Positions 53,549 to 64,000 of a DNA stretch of 64,000 nucleotides are shown piece after piece. The translations under genes and the position numbers were made by a program. How positions within the stretch are numbered: position 1 is the stretch's first letter; each line of letters starts with the position of its first letter. The notes under the pieces were generated by a model, which saw only the letters and a list, made by a program, of their open reading frames with translations, had not been told where the DNA came from and did not search any database. The DNA is taken from contig NW_026516363.1 of NCBI RefSeq assembly GCF_025602895.1, forward strand, positions 24,566 to 88,565, in the 5' to 3' direction. This DNA is from Polychytrium aggregatum (lineage: Eukaryota > Chytridiomycota > Chytridiomycetes > Polychytriales).

Positions 53549-54127
53549 ATTCCGGCGGCATCTCTGCATCCACACTCCATCCCGCCGCCTCATGCATCCA
53601 TGTTGACTCCCCTGCACCATGGCCTCGCCAGAGTGACCCCCTCGCCGGTACACTCGCTCTTCTTCTCCACCGTGGCTTTGTCCTCTCCGTCTCGGCTTTA
53701 CTCTGTTTTGCCTCCCACTCTCCAGCGACCGGCTGTCGCTGCATGGTCACAGCCGCCTCTGCGTCCATGCAAATCTGTCGTCGCCTTTGTCGGTCCCTTA
53801 TTCGGCTTTGTCAATCTGCTGCACTCTGACCCCCTTCCCCGTCGTTTTTACATTATCCGGCTATCTATTGTCCGCGCCGACTTGCTTTTGCCGCCGCATA
53901 TTTGTTCTCTGCCCCGGCCAGTCTCTGCCTGCTCGTTTTCCGGCCTTTCCAATTCCAGGCACCGCCCAACCCAACCCCGTTGTGTCGCTGCTCGTCACGC
54001 CTCGTCGCCCATTCCATCTCCCCATCTCCCGGCTCGTTGCCCACGCTGGCCACTACGCCTGCCACCCGGCACACCAAGCCCGTTCGCTGATTCGCATCTC
54101 CTCCGCTCGTCTCCCTTCCCATAGATC

Positions 54128-57100
54128 ATGGACTCTGGCAACGACAAGCCCTTTTCGCTCTCCAGCTTCCTCCCTCGGCCTCGGGCTGCCTCGCGGACCC
54201 AGCTGGCCGTCACCACCGCCCTCCCGGAGAGCGTGCCCGCCGAGCGTCCTCCACTCACCGAACGCACCACATCCCTGGATGTGGTCAGCTCCATCACCAA
54301 CGCCGGCTCCATGTTTCCGAGCATGGACCGCGGCCAGCGTCTGCTCTCGCCCAGAACCCGCCCCCTGCCCGACGACCTTCCGGGCATGGGCCGGACCGTC
54401 GACTCGCCCTTGGACTCGGCCCAGTCCCGCCCTTACGACATTCCCGTCGATATCCCTCCCGCTCTCCGCGCCCGGCCCCCTCCCCGAAAGACATCGCATA
54501 TCCCGCCTGGCCTCCCGACTCCGCTGATGATTCCGCTGCATCCGTCGACACCCGTATCCTCCTATCCATCGTCGTCGTCGGCAAAGTCGCCGTCGGCTGT
54601 CTCCGGCCCTCCGCCTGTAACACACTTCATCCCGCCGCCTCCTCCCCCAGCCCCCCTTGCCCGACTCGTGATCCCTCTCCCAGCCCCGGAGAGCGATCGT
54701 CCCGAGCCCCTGTCGCCAACCCCGTCGCTCCTTCGCTCACGATCCCAGCCCAACATCATTGCCGGCCGCTGGGACCCGCAGGCCAACCCCGACGTCTTCG
54801 CCAACTTCCCATCGCATCCCTCCTCCCCTGCCTCAAGCACCCCACCGCAGTCGCCCTGGAGTCCGAGAGACATTCGGCACATTACCCACTCCCACAGCGC
54901 CGGAACCCTCTCACCAAAACCCATCCTCGTCGTCAACGTCGCAAAGGCCTCCTCGACCGCTTCGTCGGCCTCGGCGTCGTCGTCGTCATCCTCTGCCCGA
55001 TCCCACGAGCCGTTGGTATCCTCGCCGCAGGCCCAGAAATCTGCCCCGGCCCAAATCCGGCTCTTTGAGCGTCCGCGGCGATACCGTCGCTCCTCGGAAC
55101 TGCCCTATCTTGTCTCGGGCAGCGGCAGCAGCAGCAGCCCCTTCCACACCGACCCGCGCTCCCAGGGCCTTGCCCCGATCCAGGAACAGGTCCAAGTATA
55201 CACCTCCGAGGGCACCATGCCCCTCCCCCAGCTTGCCTCCCGATCTGCTCCGCCGTCTCCGACACCTTCGAGCGATTCGTCAGCATCCGATAGTCCGCCG
55301 CAGCCGATCGCACCCAACGCCATCCCCGCGGAACAACTCCTGTCTCCCCGGCTCCAGTTCGAGCGGCCCCCGCGTCCGACAAACCGAGTGAACCGAACTC
55401 CTGTGATCCCTGTCAATGCCATGATCGCTAGTCCCCCAACCGTGCCGCTGCCGCCACTGCCGCCTGCCGATGAACCCCCGAATATTCCTGTCGCTGCGAG
55501 CTCGTACGTGGACCAGCCTGTGGCCCAGTCTGTGGGCCAACCTGTTGCTCAGCCTGTGGGTCTGCGGGTGGGCCAGCCCGTCAACCGCCCCTCGCGCCCT
55601 GGGCAGTTCCGAGATCCCTTCCGCCCCAATACCGCGCCTCTGCCCAACAACCCTGCGACATCAACGCCAGCCTCCCTGAGCCGCCCGAAACCCGGCGGCG
55701 GGCTTCCCGTTCCAAAGCAGCGTCCCGACTTCCCCGTCAAGGATCCGATCCAGCAAGTCCTCGGTGAGCTCAAGCAGACCATCAAGATCTACCACTCGAC
55801 CCAGCACGCGGAAATGACCAAGGTCTTGGTCGACTATGACCAGTTTCTGATGCGGTTCCTTCGTGCAAAACGCTTCAACATCCAGGAGAGCCTGACGATG
55901 GTGCTCTCCTACTGGAACTATCGAACAAAGGTCCTCAAGATTTCGCTGGATCGGTAAGCTCGCCGTACAACCGCTGCGCGCTCGAGGAGTGCGATTTTGC
56001 AGGAGGCCCTGCCATGGTTTTGACCTGGGCAGCACGGCAACATCCCGTAGCACTGGCCGAGTGGCATTGGCCGAGTGGCATTGGCCGAGTAGCATTGGCC
56101 GAGTGGCGCCTCCATGCTACGTGATCACGGGGCTCGGCCGTCAAAATCATGGGATTGTATCGCCAGGATTCTGGTACATCCTGGTCTTGCCGCTGTATCC
56201 CTACCTCGCTGACATGTCCTTGCCCTGCCAGTGTCTCTGACGCCGTCTGCGAGATCCTCCGAAGCAAGTTCGTGACGCTGCCGCCCATCCGGGACTCGGG
56301 CAAGCGCCAGGTCATCCTGCTCCACACCCGGCGGCTCTCCAGCAAGTCGGACCAGGGCAAATTCGACAGCATGGACATCATGCGGGCTCTCTGGCTCGTG
56401 CTGGAGATGGCCTCCGAAGACCGCCTCACGATCATGTATGGCGTTACCATCATCAATGACGCCACCGGTGCTGGATGGGTATGTTCGGGCTCTATGCTCC
56501 CCATATGAGTTCCATGTGCTTTATGAGCTTTATGGGTGGCAGAAATGGTCGTGAAGGCTGGAAACCGACTTTGAGAGGCGGCAAACGTCGCGTTGCATTG
56601 GAGCAATTGACCACGCAGGCAATTGACCACGCAGGCAATTGGCCACGCAGGCAATTGGCCACGCATGCATGGACAATCGTATGCATGGACAATCGCACAG
56701 CCGTGCATAAGTGCGGCCCCTTCACCACCTTCCTCACCTGCACGATGAGTCCCCTTCATGATCGACTCATTCACGTTGAACACCACTCCCCGTCACCACC
56801 AGGACAACTTGAGCCCGGGACTTCCCAAGCTACTGATCAGCTCCCTCCAGAACCGCTTCCCCCTGCGGATCGGACGAATCTACGTGTTGTACCCGACCCA
56901 GATCATGAAGCTCTTCTGGACGACGATCAAGTCCCTACTCAAGACCAAGCTGATGTTCCGGGTCGTGCTGCTCGAAAACGAAAACGATGCCTCGCAGGTT
57001 CTCATCAACGACTTTGGCCTCGAGTGTCTGCCCGAGTTCATGGGAGGCAAGGTTCCCTTTGACGAAGCCCAGTGGACCGAGGAGGTAGGATTGGCCGGCT

Positions 57101-57463
57101 TTGATGTGTGTGGCCCGGCACAGTGATCGCTCGCTGTTGCTGCTGCTGCCGGTGCTGTTGCTGTATGTCGAAGCGGATGGAGGACGCTCAGCCAAGTGAC
57201 CGGCGAGGAAGCATAATGTGAGGGAATCAGTGTCTTCGTCCACTTCCGGTGTCTCGGCGTTCCCCGCTCACAATCGCCATTGTGCTGCAACTCCCACACG
57301 CCCATCCCAGATCCTGTTGACGGTGCTGCAGGCCGACAGCCAAACCAAGACAACGGTGCTCAACCGCCAGCTTTCCAACAACCGAAAGAATGTCGTGATC
57401 GCCCCCAAGCCGCGAGTCAACACTCAAATCCAGGGGCTGTTGGACCAGCTGCCTCCCTCCTAG
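54128..57463 (+). CDS. CRAL-TRIO (SEC14-like) lipid-transfer protein with long disordered N-terminus
   Basis: Start at 54128 (MDSGNDKPFSLSSFLPRP). The first ~500 residues are Pro/Ser-rich and low in complexity, with many potential phosphorylation or SH3-binding sites. The CRAL-TRIO N-terminal helices follow (VDYDQFLMRFLRAKRFNIQE, SYWNYRTKVLKISLDR). The lipid-binding domain is spread over exons: SDAVCEILRSKFVTLPPIRD with GKRQVILLHTRR; IMRALWLVLEMASEDRLTIMYGVTIINDATGAGW; LSPGLPKLLISSLQNRFPLRIGRIYVLYPTQIMKLFW; LINDFGLECLPEFMGGKVPFD. The last exon reads ILLTVLQADSQTKTTV and ends DQLPPS at 57463. The FLRAKRF and LPxEFGG-like elements define the family. Ligand is unknown (phosphoinositide or sterol-type possible). 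Introns 55955-56230, 56480-56800 and ~57085-57310; two carry tandem repeats. Confidence 0.9.
56053..56107. repeat. 15-bp intronic tandem repeat TGGCCGAGTGGCATT
   Basis: Nearly four units in the first intron of the CRAL-TRIO gene. Confidence 0.8.
56604..56667. repeat. 16-bp intronic tandem repeat CAATTGRCCACGCAGG, four units
   Basis: Four head-to-tail units in the second intron, followed by two ATGCATGGACAATCG units. No spacers, so not CRISPR. Confidence 0.85.
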
Positions 57464-58845
57464 AACCATATCATCTCGACCCAGATCACAGCGGGGAAGA
57501 GAGCGAGGACACGATCCTAGCCCTCAGACCCTGGCCCTCACGCCCTGGCCCTCACGCCCTGGCCCTCACGCCCTGGCCCAGACAAGAACAATTCGACACA
57601 TGTACAAACAAAGCACCTCGACGGCATTCAATATCTCCCGCCTGATCACCACTCACGGCGCATCGTACATCGCATGCCATACTCTATCCACCGTGTTTCT
57701 GCCTCCGCTCCCCTGCCCTTCTTCCAGAATTCATACGGCCAAGCTCAGTAAGCATCGTACAATGAAGCCTTGCAGGAAGTCGAGGCCCATCCAACGTTGA
57801 TTCGGGACCGTTTAACTTGATTTCGTTTCCCTTCTCGCTCTCTCTCCTCGCGACTCTTGAGAGGTGATGGGCTATTCGTGCGATTTATTTGTTATCGATT
57901 TCAGCTCCACTTCATCCCTCTTGGCGCCTTGCGTCCCTGTCCTGTCCGATTACGCCGCGTTTGTCCGAATACGACGAAGTGTCCCATTTTTTTCTTTTTC
58001 TCCGGCGCGCTGTATATGTATCTGTCTATCTATATGTTGTATTTATTGGATGTGCTGCACCCTGTTGTAGGCTGTTCTTATTTTCTCCCTTTCCTTCTTG
58101 TTTCACTTGATAGCTGACCAACGCCGATAACCCGTCTTGCCGCCTGGGACGATTTCCACTTGCAGCTGCGCGAACGTTGCTGTTGCTGCTGCTGTTGCCA
58201 CTTCTATCACTACTTCCACTGCTACTGCTGTTGTTGTTATTGCTTTGTGCCAACAAATGAAGCTGAGCGTGCTGCTTTTTACAGCTGTTTGCTTGATGGA
58301 TGGGAATAAACACATCTTTCATCCACAATGACGATCCACCCTCGTTCGACCCGAGGAACAGCACTTCGTACGGAGCGGTCCAAATGCTCGAACATGTATT
58401 GGTGGGCCAGGAGGATAGACGTGTACTGGTATACGTAGACTCGTGCAAGGGCAAGGGCAAGGGCAAGGGCGAGGTGCAGCAGGACAGGACAGGAGCTCTC
58501 AACCAGAATGTCGCTGCAGTAAGCTTGTAAGGTGGGCGGGGGAGATGGGGGATGGCAGCGCGAGTGCGGCCATGGAATCCAAAGAAACACGGTGCCAAGC
58601 AACAGAAGCAAGCACGCATAGGCTTAGGGAAGACAGAGCGTGAGAGAGGAGGTGCGGTGAGAGTGTGCGAGATTGGAGCGGAGGCATAGTCTTTGTGGCT
58701 TTGTAACCCCCGGAAGACAAGTGGCCAGGAGGCTTCAGGGAATCAACACGAGCCACCCTGGAGCAGCACGATCATCATGTCCGCCGCCCTCCCCCGCCTC
58801 TCGACAAGGTACAGATCCTATGCGGAGCGGCCAGGAACCAGCCGC
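57464..58845. other. Convergent intergenic region
   Basis: 3' flanks of the CRAL-TRIO (+) and F-box/ankyrin (-) genes. Contains tandem CCCTGGCCCTCACG (57529-57579) and GGGCAA (58445-58470) repeats and a T-rich stretch near 57990. No gene recognised. Confidence 0.5.
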
Positions 58846-61457
58846 CTAAACATCGTGTAGATGATGACCAAGCAGGCCCATCTCCATCGGCAGAGTCGCA
58901 AGAGCAGCGGCATTTGGCCCGATGATCCGCGAAATCTGTTCGTCGTAGCGACTGCGGAGCGGGCATTTGGTGGGATCCGCTTGTCCATCGGATCCGATCG
59001 AGCGGGTGCATCGATGATTCTCCAGCACAAACCGGAGCAGCCGTGGTCGAGTCAGCAGCTCATCCAGGATCGTGAACGACATTGTTAATGACTGAGATCC
59101 AGTGGGGTGGGCCGCGACGGTCGAGGTTGAGGCGGAAGCTGAAGCTGAAGCAGGCGCGGGCGCGGGTGCAGGGGCATGGGCAGGGGTAGGGACGAGAGGC
59201 AGCGTTGAAGAAGTAGTAGACGGCACCGTGCGCTGTCTTGGTGGATTAGAGTGTGGCGGTTGTTGGCTTGCGTGGCTTGCGTGGCCGGCCTCGAGCGACG
59301 AGCGCCACGACGGCTGCATCCGTGCGTGAGGCTGGGCCATGTTTGGAACTGACTGAGGCCAAGGGTTCGACCGAGTCGGAAAGTGCTCGATGGACGGAGA
59401 CAGTGGCGTAATCTGGATGAATTCCTGGTGGACATCGAGCCGGTCGAGAGCCAGGCGGATGATCTGTTCTCGTCGAGATTCGGCTTCACGAAAAAGTGCC
59501 GGATCAATCCATCGAATGTCGGCATGGTTCACGTGAAGACGGGCCTCTGGGTTCCCAGCGCGGCCTGTTATCCCGTCCATCGCCAGGGCTTGTGGACGAA
59601 GAGGCATTCGAACATTGGCGACTTCATGGGGCAGCCAGAGGGCGCACTCTGCCGGAGCAGCATGGACAGCACCCCAGAATGCATCGCGCGGACTTGACTC
59701 GCGCTCTAGCAGCCAGCGAACCATGTCGACATGGTACTGACTGGCGGCGAGCATCACCAGGTCCGAGGACTGGATCCGAATCGGCTTGTTCAGGGCCCCT
59801 TCGTACGGATGACCGATGGACGCTCCCTGCGAGATCAGGTATTCGGTGACATCCACGTGTCCGTAGCCGATCGATTCCTTCAGGACTTGCCGCAGTATCG
59901 ACTTTGATGTCGGAGCATGTTTGAGCACGCCAACATCCTCGATCAGCCACTGAACCAGCTGCCGATCACCCGCCCTGACACAGCCCAGCAGCCAGGGCCG
60001 CGAGGAGTGCGACGGCGACAAAAGCAGCCCGTTGGACTGCAACAGCGTCGCGAGGTCGAAGCGTGGGCAGTTCGGACCGGCGATGGCATCGGTGATGTAA
60101 AGATCGGTCACTACATGGCCGTTGGCGATGAGGTACCGCAGCCCGTCGAGTCGACCATCGGCTACACCGATATGCCATTCGCAAACAACTGGCTCGTTTG
60201 TCGGTAAGTCTCCTGGTTGATCCGCGGCCCGCAGCGAGACCTGGCGCAGAGTAAGCTCGTCAAGAACGTCTGGTCGCGAATACAGGATGCCGAGCCTGAG
60301 GGCGTACTTGAATATATCCTCAATCTCGGGCCAGTGGCTGGGTTGGGTGGCTGGATGGGCAAGGGTGTGTGCTGAATGTCTCGATACAAAGTCGAGTTGC
60401 AGCGCATACCGAAACAGGTCCATGTGGCCGTGCTGGATTGCCATTCTGATCATGTACTTCCATACCAGTAGCACATCCCGCTTATCGTCGTCAATGGCTG
60501 TGGCCAACGAGTTGGTCAAGTACCGAGGGAAGGATACGTCGTGCCGGAGAATAAAGTCGATTGCACGAATGTATCCGCTCCTGAGGACCCAGCCAAAGAA
60601 GCTCAGACATGACTCGCGATGAGGATATTCCCTTGGGGCTCGATGGCGGTCCGTCAACATTTGGTGATACTCGTTTCGGATGAAGTTGTCGGGAACCAGG
60701 AATAGCTCGTGTGGGGACCTGCGACCAAGCCAGCGGTAGTAGCAACGTCCGGGGATCCGTTGGGCATCCAGGGGACACCGTACCGGACTGAACGATGGTA
60801 GGGCAGGATGAAGTGCACGTCAATGAGGAGGAGAGTTCACAAGGGTTGGGGTCGACAGCCCGAGGCCGTGAAGTGAATTCCAGCAGGCGAAATGCGAATG
60901 GATTCAAGGAAGGTCAGCACACCGATTAGAATGGCGTCGGTGATGGGCAGGAGAGAGCGAAAGTGGCTAGAACGGAAGTAACAGCGACAGGAAGCAGAGC
61001 GAGCCGGCCTTCAGCAGGATCGAACTACGACAGAAGAGCAGCGGTCGACTTACGAAATGGGCATATTGTAACCGTCGAGGAGTTGAAACGCAGTCCAGAA
61101 CTGCTTGTGGGCAATGTTGAGAGGAGGACAGCTCTCTGGTCGATGGCCCCCGGCCGAGGCATCTTGGGCGGCCCGCCGGAGAAGCGAGAGCACCAGCTCC
61201 TCAGACCGCAGGAAGGTGAATGGCAGCACCGGGAGCTGATGCAGCAGCTTGTCCAGCGGAGCGTAGTGAAAGAGTAGCCACCGGATGCGCCACTCATCCG
61301 AGACCAGCGAGTAGGTGCGCCGACAGGAGCCAAGAAAGGCCGATGGACAGGGCAGGCGGATGAAGATATGGCAGAGCAGCTCGTTGGGCAGCTCCAGAAG
61401 GCCGACAGCCGGCGCCGGCGCCGAGGAGACTGGCTCAGGAGCAGCAACAGCCGACAT
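58846..61457 (-). CDS. F-box-like / ankyrin-repeat protein
   Basis: First exon 61457-61060: after an Ala/Pro-rich start, LLELPNELLCHIFIRLPCPS, an F-box-like helix pair. Second exon: CPLDAQRIPGRCYYRWLGRR leading into PDNFIRNEYHQMLTDRHRA and a long run of degenerate ankyrin repeats (for example YMIRMAIQHGHMDLFRYAL, HIGVADGRLDGLRYLIANG, VLKESIGYGHVDVTEYLISQ, SDLVMLAASQYHVDMVRWLL). Then comes an Ala/Pro-Ser/Ala low-complexity linker and a C-terminal tail ending HHLHDV. This layout is common and expanded in chytrid genomes. It suggests a substrate adaptor for an SCF ubiquitin ligase, though the F-box is divergent and no Skp1 binding can be shown. Intron between about 61050 and 60800; its acceptor is uncertain. 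Confidence 0.7.
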
Positions 61458-62553
61458 GGATAGGAAGGACAGGGGACGGTGGACGCAGACGGTTGCGGGC
61501 GGACCGCTGTAGATATGGCCACGGCTCGAGAGCAGATCGGCCAGGACGGCGGGTGCGCTGGGAACGGGGTCGATCGGGCGATGGAGGAGTGTTTAGGCTT
61601 GAGGGCAGAAAAATGGACCGACAGCACGGCGTTGCTCGGAAAACAAACGCGGCCTGAAAAAAAAAAAGTTGGGCGGCTGACAGACATGCATCCAGAGCCG
61701 AGCATGCAGCACCAGGTCAAAAAAACAACAACGGGCTCTGGGGCCATTTGATTGAATTGTCTGGTTGAGTTGTTTGGTTGAGTTGTTTGGTTGAGTTGTT
61801 TGGTTGGACGTCGTTACAACCATCGTTACAACCATTGTTAGAACCATTGTTAGAACCGTTTGTATTTTCGGTTGGAACACAAGCGGGTATGATGGCGTTG
61901 CTGCAGCGATAGCACTGGCACTGCATCGTTATTTCTCGCTGTCATGTTCCGAGGGCGATTGCAGTTCGCACTCAGCGACGACGGCGTTGGTCCCAGCCAA
62001 CCACCCCACAGCCCGGCCTCCTCCCCATTCCCTCCCGCTCCTGCTCCTGCCTTCCGGGTGCCGGCACCAGCAGCGCCCATTGCCACGGCGTTGCTCCCAC
62101 GGCACTGCATCGGCCCCAATCCAGGTCGGCTGGTCCAAACAAATGCTCTTGGTGGTGCCGCCCAACACCAGCACGGCATCAACACCGCAAGCGCTTCACG
62201 TGCGCAAGCCCCTTTTCCCGATCATCCGATTTGTGGGGTTTGGGTTGGGTTCAAATAGACCCCGGTCGTCCGCTCCGCTTTGCCAGATGTCTGCTCCCTG
62301 ATCTCTTTGGAAGGAGCTGTCTGCTCTGGAACCTGGCCGCCCGACATGGTAAGGGCATGCTTTGCATGGAGGAACGTCCCTCTCGGCCGAGTGTTGCTCG
62401 ATGGTATTCGATGCTGCACAGCGTTTGCACGGCGTTGTAGCCGCATCCGCCTGCAACGGGCAGATCCGATGATGCGGCATTGGCAGGTCTGCTCGGCAAC
62501 GGCACGGCAGGAATAAAACAAGCCTGGAGACGCCTCGTCAACTCGTGTTGTAA
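61458..62553. other. Divergent intergenic region
   Basis: Promoters of the F-box/ankyrin gene (minus) and sphingosine-1-phosphate lyase (plus). Repeats TGGTTGAGTTGTT (61754-61806) and CATTGTTAGAAC/CATCGTTACAAC (61811-61862). Probably contains the first exon and start codon of the lyase gene, not identified with certainty. Confidence 0.5.
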
Positions 62554-64000
62554 CAGCTCCCTGTCTTGTCTCAACCCCGGCCAACTCGGATCCACTTGCA
62601 GTCCGAACCAACCCAGGTCGTCACGAGGGCCTCAGCTGCAGTGCTGGACGCACTCAACAATCCCCGTTTGAGCCTGCTCAAAAACATTCTTCTGGTGGTG
62701 TTCCTGCACCAGGCTGCCCGCCAAGCGTACCGGCTGGTCTTTGTCCGCGGTGTCTCGGCCTCGTGGCAGCAGTTTTCCAAGGAACTCATAAAGGTACGCA
62801 GACCGGGCCTGGCTCGATCTCTGGCGGATGCGATTCTGCGCATCGCTGGATGGCCGACAACTCGAAGCCACCGGACGTGAATATGGCATCGACTGATTCG
62901 TCGACAAGAGCGAGTGCACGGAGAAACAATCATTCAAAGCTGCTCGCATACGGGTATACGACGCTAACCTTGTTGGAATGTGGGGCTTCAGTGGTCGATC
63001 AAGATCATCCGAGCCACTGTCCCGGGCGTGGATGCAAAGATCAAGAAGGAAATCGAGAAGGCTGTCAAGTCAATCGAGAGCAAGAATGCACCCGACGTCC
63101 CTGGTGAGGTCAAGTACCTCACACTTCCGACCGAGGGCTTGACTGACGGGGTGCTCCGAGGCGAACTCAGGCGCTACAAGGGCCTGGAAAGCGATGAGTG
63201 GAAGTCCGGCAAGATATCCGGCGCCATCTACCACTCGGTCGAGTCGCTCAATCAGCTCACAACCGAAACGTACGGGATGTTTGGGCTGGCCAACGTGAGT
63301 CTCTTTACCATAACCCAACTCGATTCGCTGACAGCTAACCGGGCAACAAACAGGGCGGGGCCGGCTCGGCTGGGCAGGGCTGGGCGGGATAGTAACACCG
63401 ATCCTCTTCCATACCCATCACATATCGGCAACACTCAGCCCCTTCACCCGGAAGTCTTCCCAAGCGTCCGCAAGATGGAGGCCGAGGTCATTGCCATGGT
63501 CCTGAACATGCACCATGCTCCGGCCGAGGCATGCGGAAGCGTGACCTCTGGCGGCACCGAGAGTCTTCTCATGGCCGTCAAGACCTACCGTGACATGGCC
63601 CGGGAGCTGCGCGGAGTTACAGAGCCCGAAATGTGAGTCAAAAAAATGGTCCGCTGGTGGTGTTTCTGCCGACTTGGGGGCCGCTTGTGGAGTTTTGAAA
63701 TGCTTGGCGGGCTATGATGTTCGACCTATGACGGGCTCGACTGTCTGTGGCCCACAGTGGCTGTTGCCCTTGAATTGCTGTGCAACAATCTGCTTCAACC
63801 ATCGAGCTCACTTTGTTGAATCCCTCAGGGTCGTTCCTGTGACAATCCACGTCGCTTTCGACAAGGCTGCCCAATACTTTGGTGTCAGGATCATCCACAT
63901 CCCAGTCGACCCAGTCACCTTCCAAGTCGATGTTCGCAAGATGGATCGTGCCATCAACCGAAACACCATCATGGTGAGGCTCATTCCAATACCCCTCTCA
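62554..64000 (+). CDS. DPL1: Sphingosine-1-phosphate lyase, 5' part (continues past the window)
   Basis: A PLP-dependent ER enzyme that cleaves phosphorylated long-chain bases to fatty aldehyde and phosphoethanolamine. Exons: [20 protein letters not shown] (membrane anchor) to QFSKELIK (62809); then [49 protein letters not shown] and [11 protein letters not shown] (to 63294); [40 protein letters not shown] (PLP-phosphate pocket) to PEM (63634); [35 protein letters not shown], cut by the window end. The order and motifs follow yeast DPL1/human SGPL1. The catalytic Lys lies beyond the window. No in-frame ATG precedes the first recognised exon, so translation probably begins in an upstream exon within 62340-62510. 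Confidence 0.92.

Larger units (their letters stand above)
51254..54127. other. 2.9-kb divergent intergenic region with several tandem repeats
   Basis: Promoter region of CDK10 (minus) and the CRAL-TRIO gene (plus). Contains repeat tracts at 51556-51627, 52872-53050, 53321-53354 and 53464-53548. Long minus-strand frames across this region have no family similarity and derive from the repeats. Confidence 0.5.

Noticed and set aside
54128-55500. Proline-rich N-terminus of the CRAL-TRIO protein as a separate gene
   Set aside because: It is in the same open frame as the CRAL-TRIO N-terminal helices, with no stop or splice signal between them.
56604-56667. Four 16-bp repeats considered as a CRISPR-like array
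   Set aside because: Head-to-tail without spacers, inside a fungal intron.

Overview
This window is nuclear DNA of a zoosporic (chytrid-type) fungus. The gene models are fungal: chitin deacetylase, an ALG10 glucosyltransferase, steryl ester hydrolase, CWC27, UTP6, CDK10 and sphingosine-1-phosphate lyase. They are split by many short GT..AG introns. Alongside them are genes that only flagellated lineages keep, namely BBS2 of the BBSome and a FAM161-type centrosome/cilium protein. The species cannot be named from sequence alone.

The most interesting object is a complete 3,636-bp transposon at 13706-17341, dropped into the roughly 230-bp gap between ALG10 and BBS2. It has 29-bp terminal inverted repeats beginning TACA, a TA target site, and two intron-free genes on the minus strand: a DD34E Tc1/mariner-IS630-type transposase (16449-17255) followed by a Fanzor protein (13806-16178). 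Fanzors are the eukaryotic relatives of TnpB and act as RNA-guided RuvC nucleases. The Fanzor shows RuvC-I, a zinc ribbon and RuvC-III. The canonical RuvC-II glutamate is absent and an alternative Glu is present. The roughly 140 nt from its last codons to the transposon end are a good candidate for its guide-RNA scaffold. At least three other footprints of the same family lie in the window: a Fanzor relic around 3690-4530, two nearly identical inverted ~625-bp deletion derivatives (3790-4414 and 7070-7697; the first inserted into the relic), and a ~250-bp derivative (30895-31146) that fuses the transposase start to the Fanzor end.

Layout: 1-3.3 kb, fragment of a long unrecognised minus-strand gene. 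3.7-7.7 kb, transposon relics flanking a steryl ester hydrolase. 7.9-13.6 kb, CWC27 and ALG10, divergent from a 312-bp shared promoter region. 13.7-17.3 kb, the Fanzor transposon. 17.4-22.8 kb, BBS2 with a large inserted disordered segment. 23.2-26.1 kb, an unnamed minus-strand gene with a PHD-like finger and a GATase1-like domain. 27.3-30.6 kb, FAM161-like. 30.9-31.1 kb, mini-element. 31.4-35.0 kb, UTP6. 35.5-42.9 kb, three minus-strand genes: a cell-surface protein with a cytoplasmic SH3 domain, a GPI-type chitin deacetylase and an iodotyrosine-deiodinase-like flavoprotein. 44.9-47.4 kb, a farnesylated-type DnaJ. 48.2-51.3 kb, CDK10. 54.1-57.5 kb, a CRAL-TRIO protein. 58.8-61.5 kb, an F-box/ankyrin protein. 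62.5 kb to the end, the start of sphingosine-1-phosphate lyase. Gene-poor stretches in the right half carry short tandem repeats.

Exon boundaries were read by eye from splice consensus and family similarity. Spans of multi-exon genes are given from first to last recognised codon. No search or alignment program was run.
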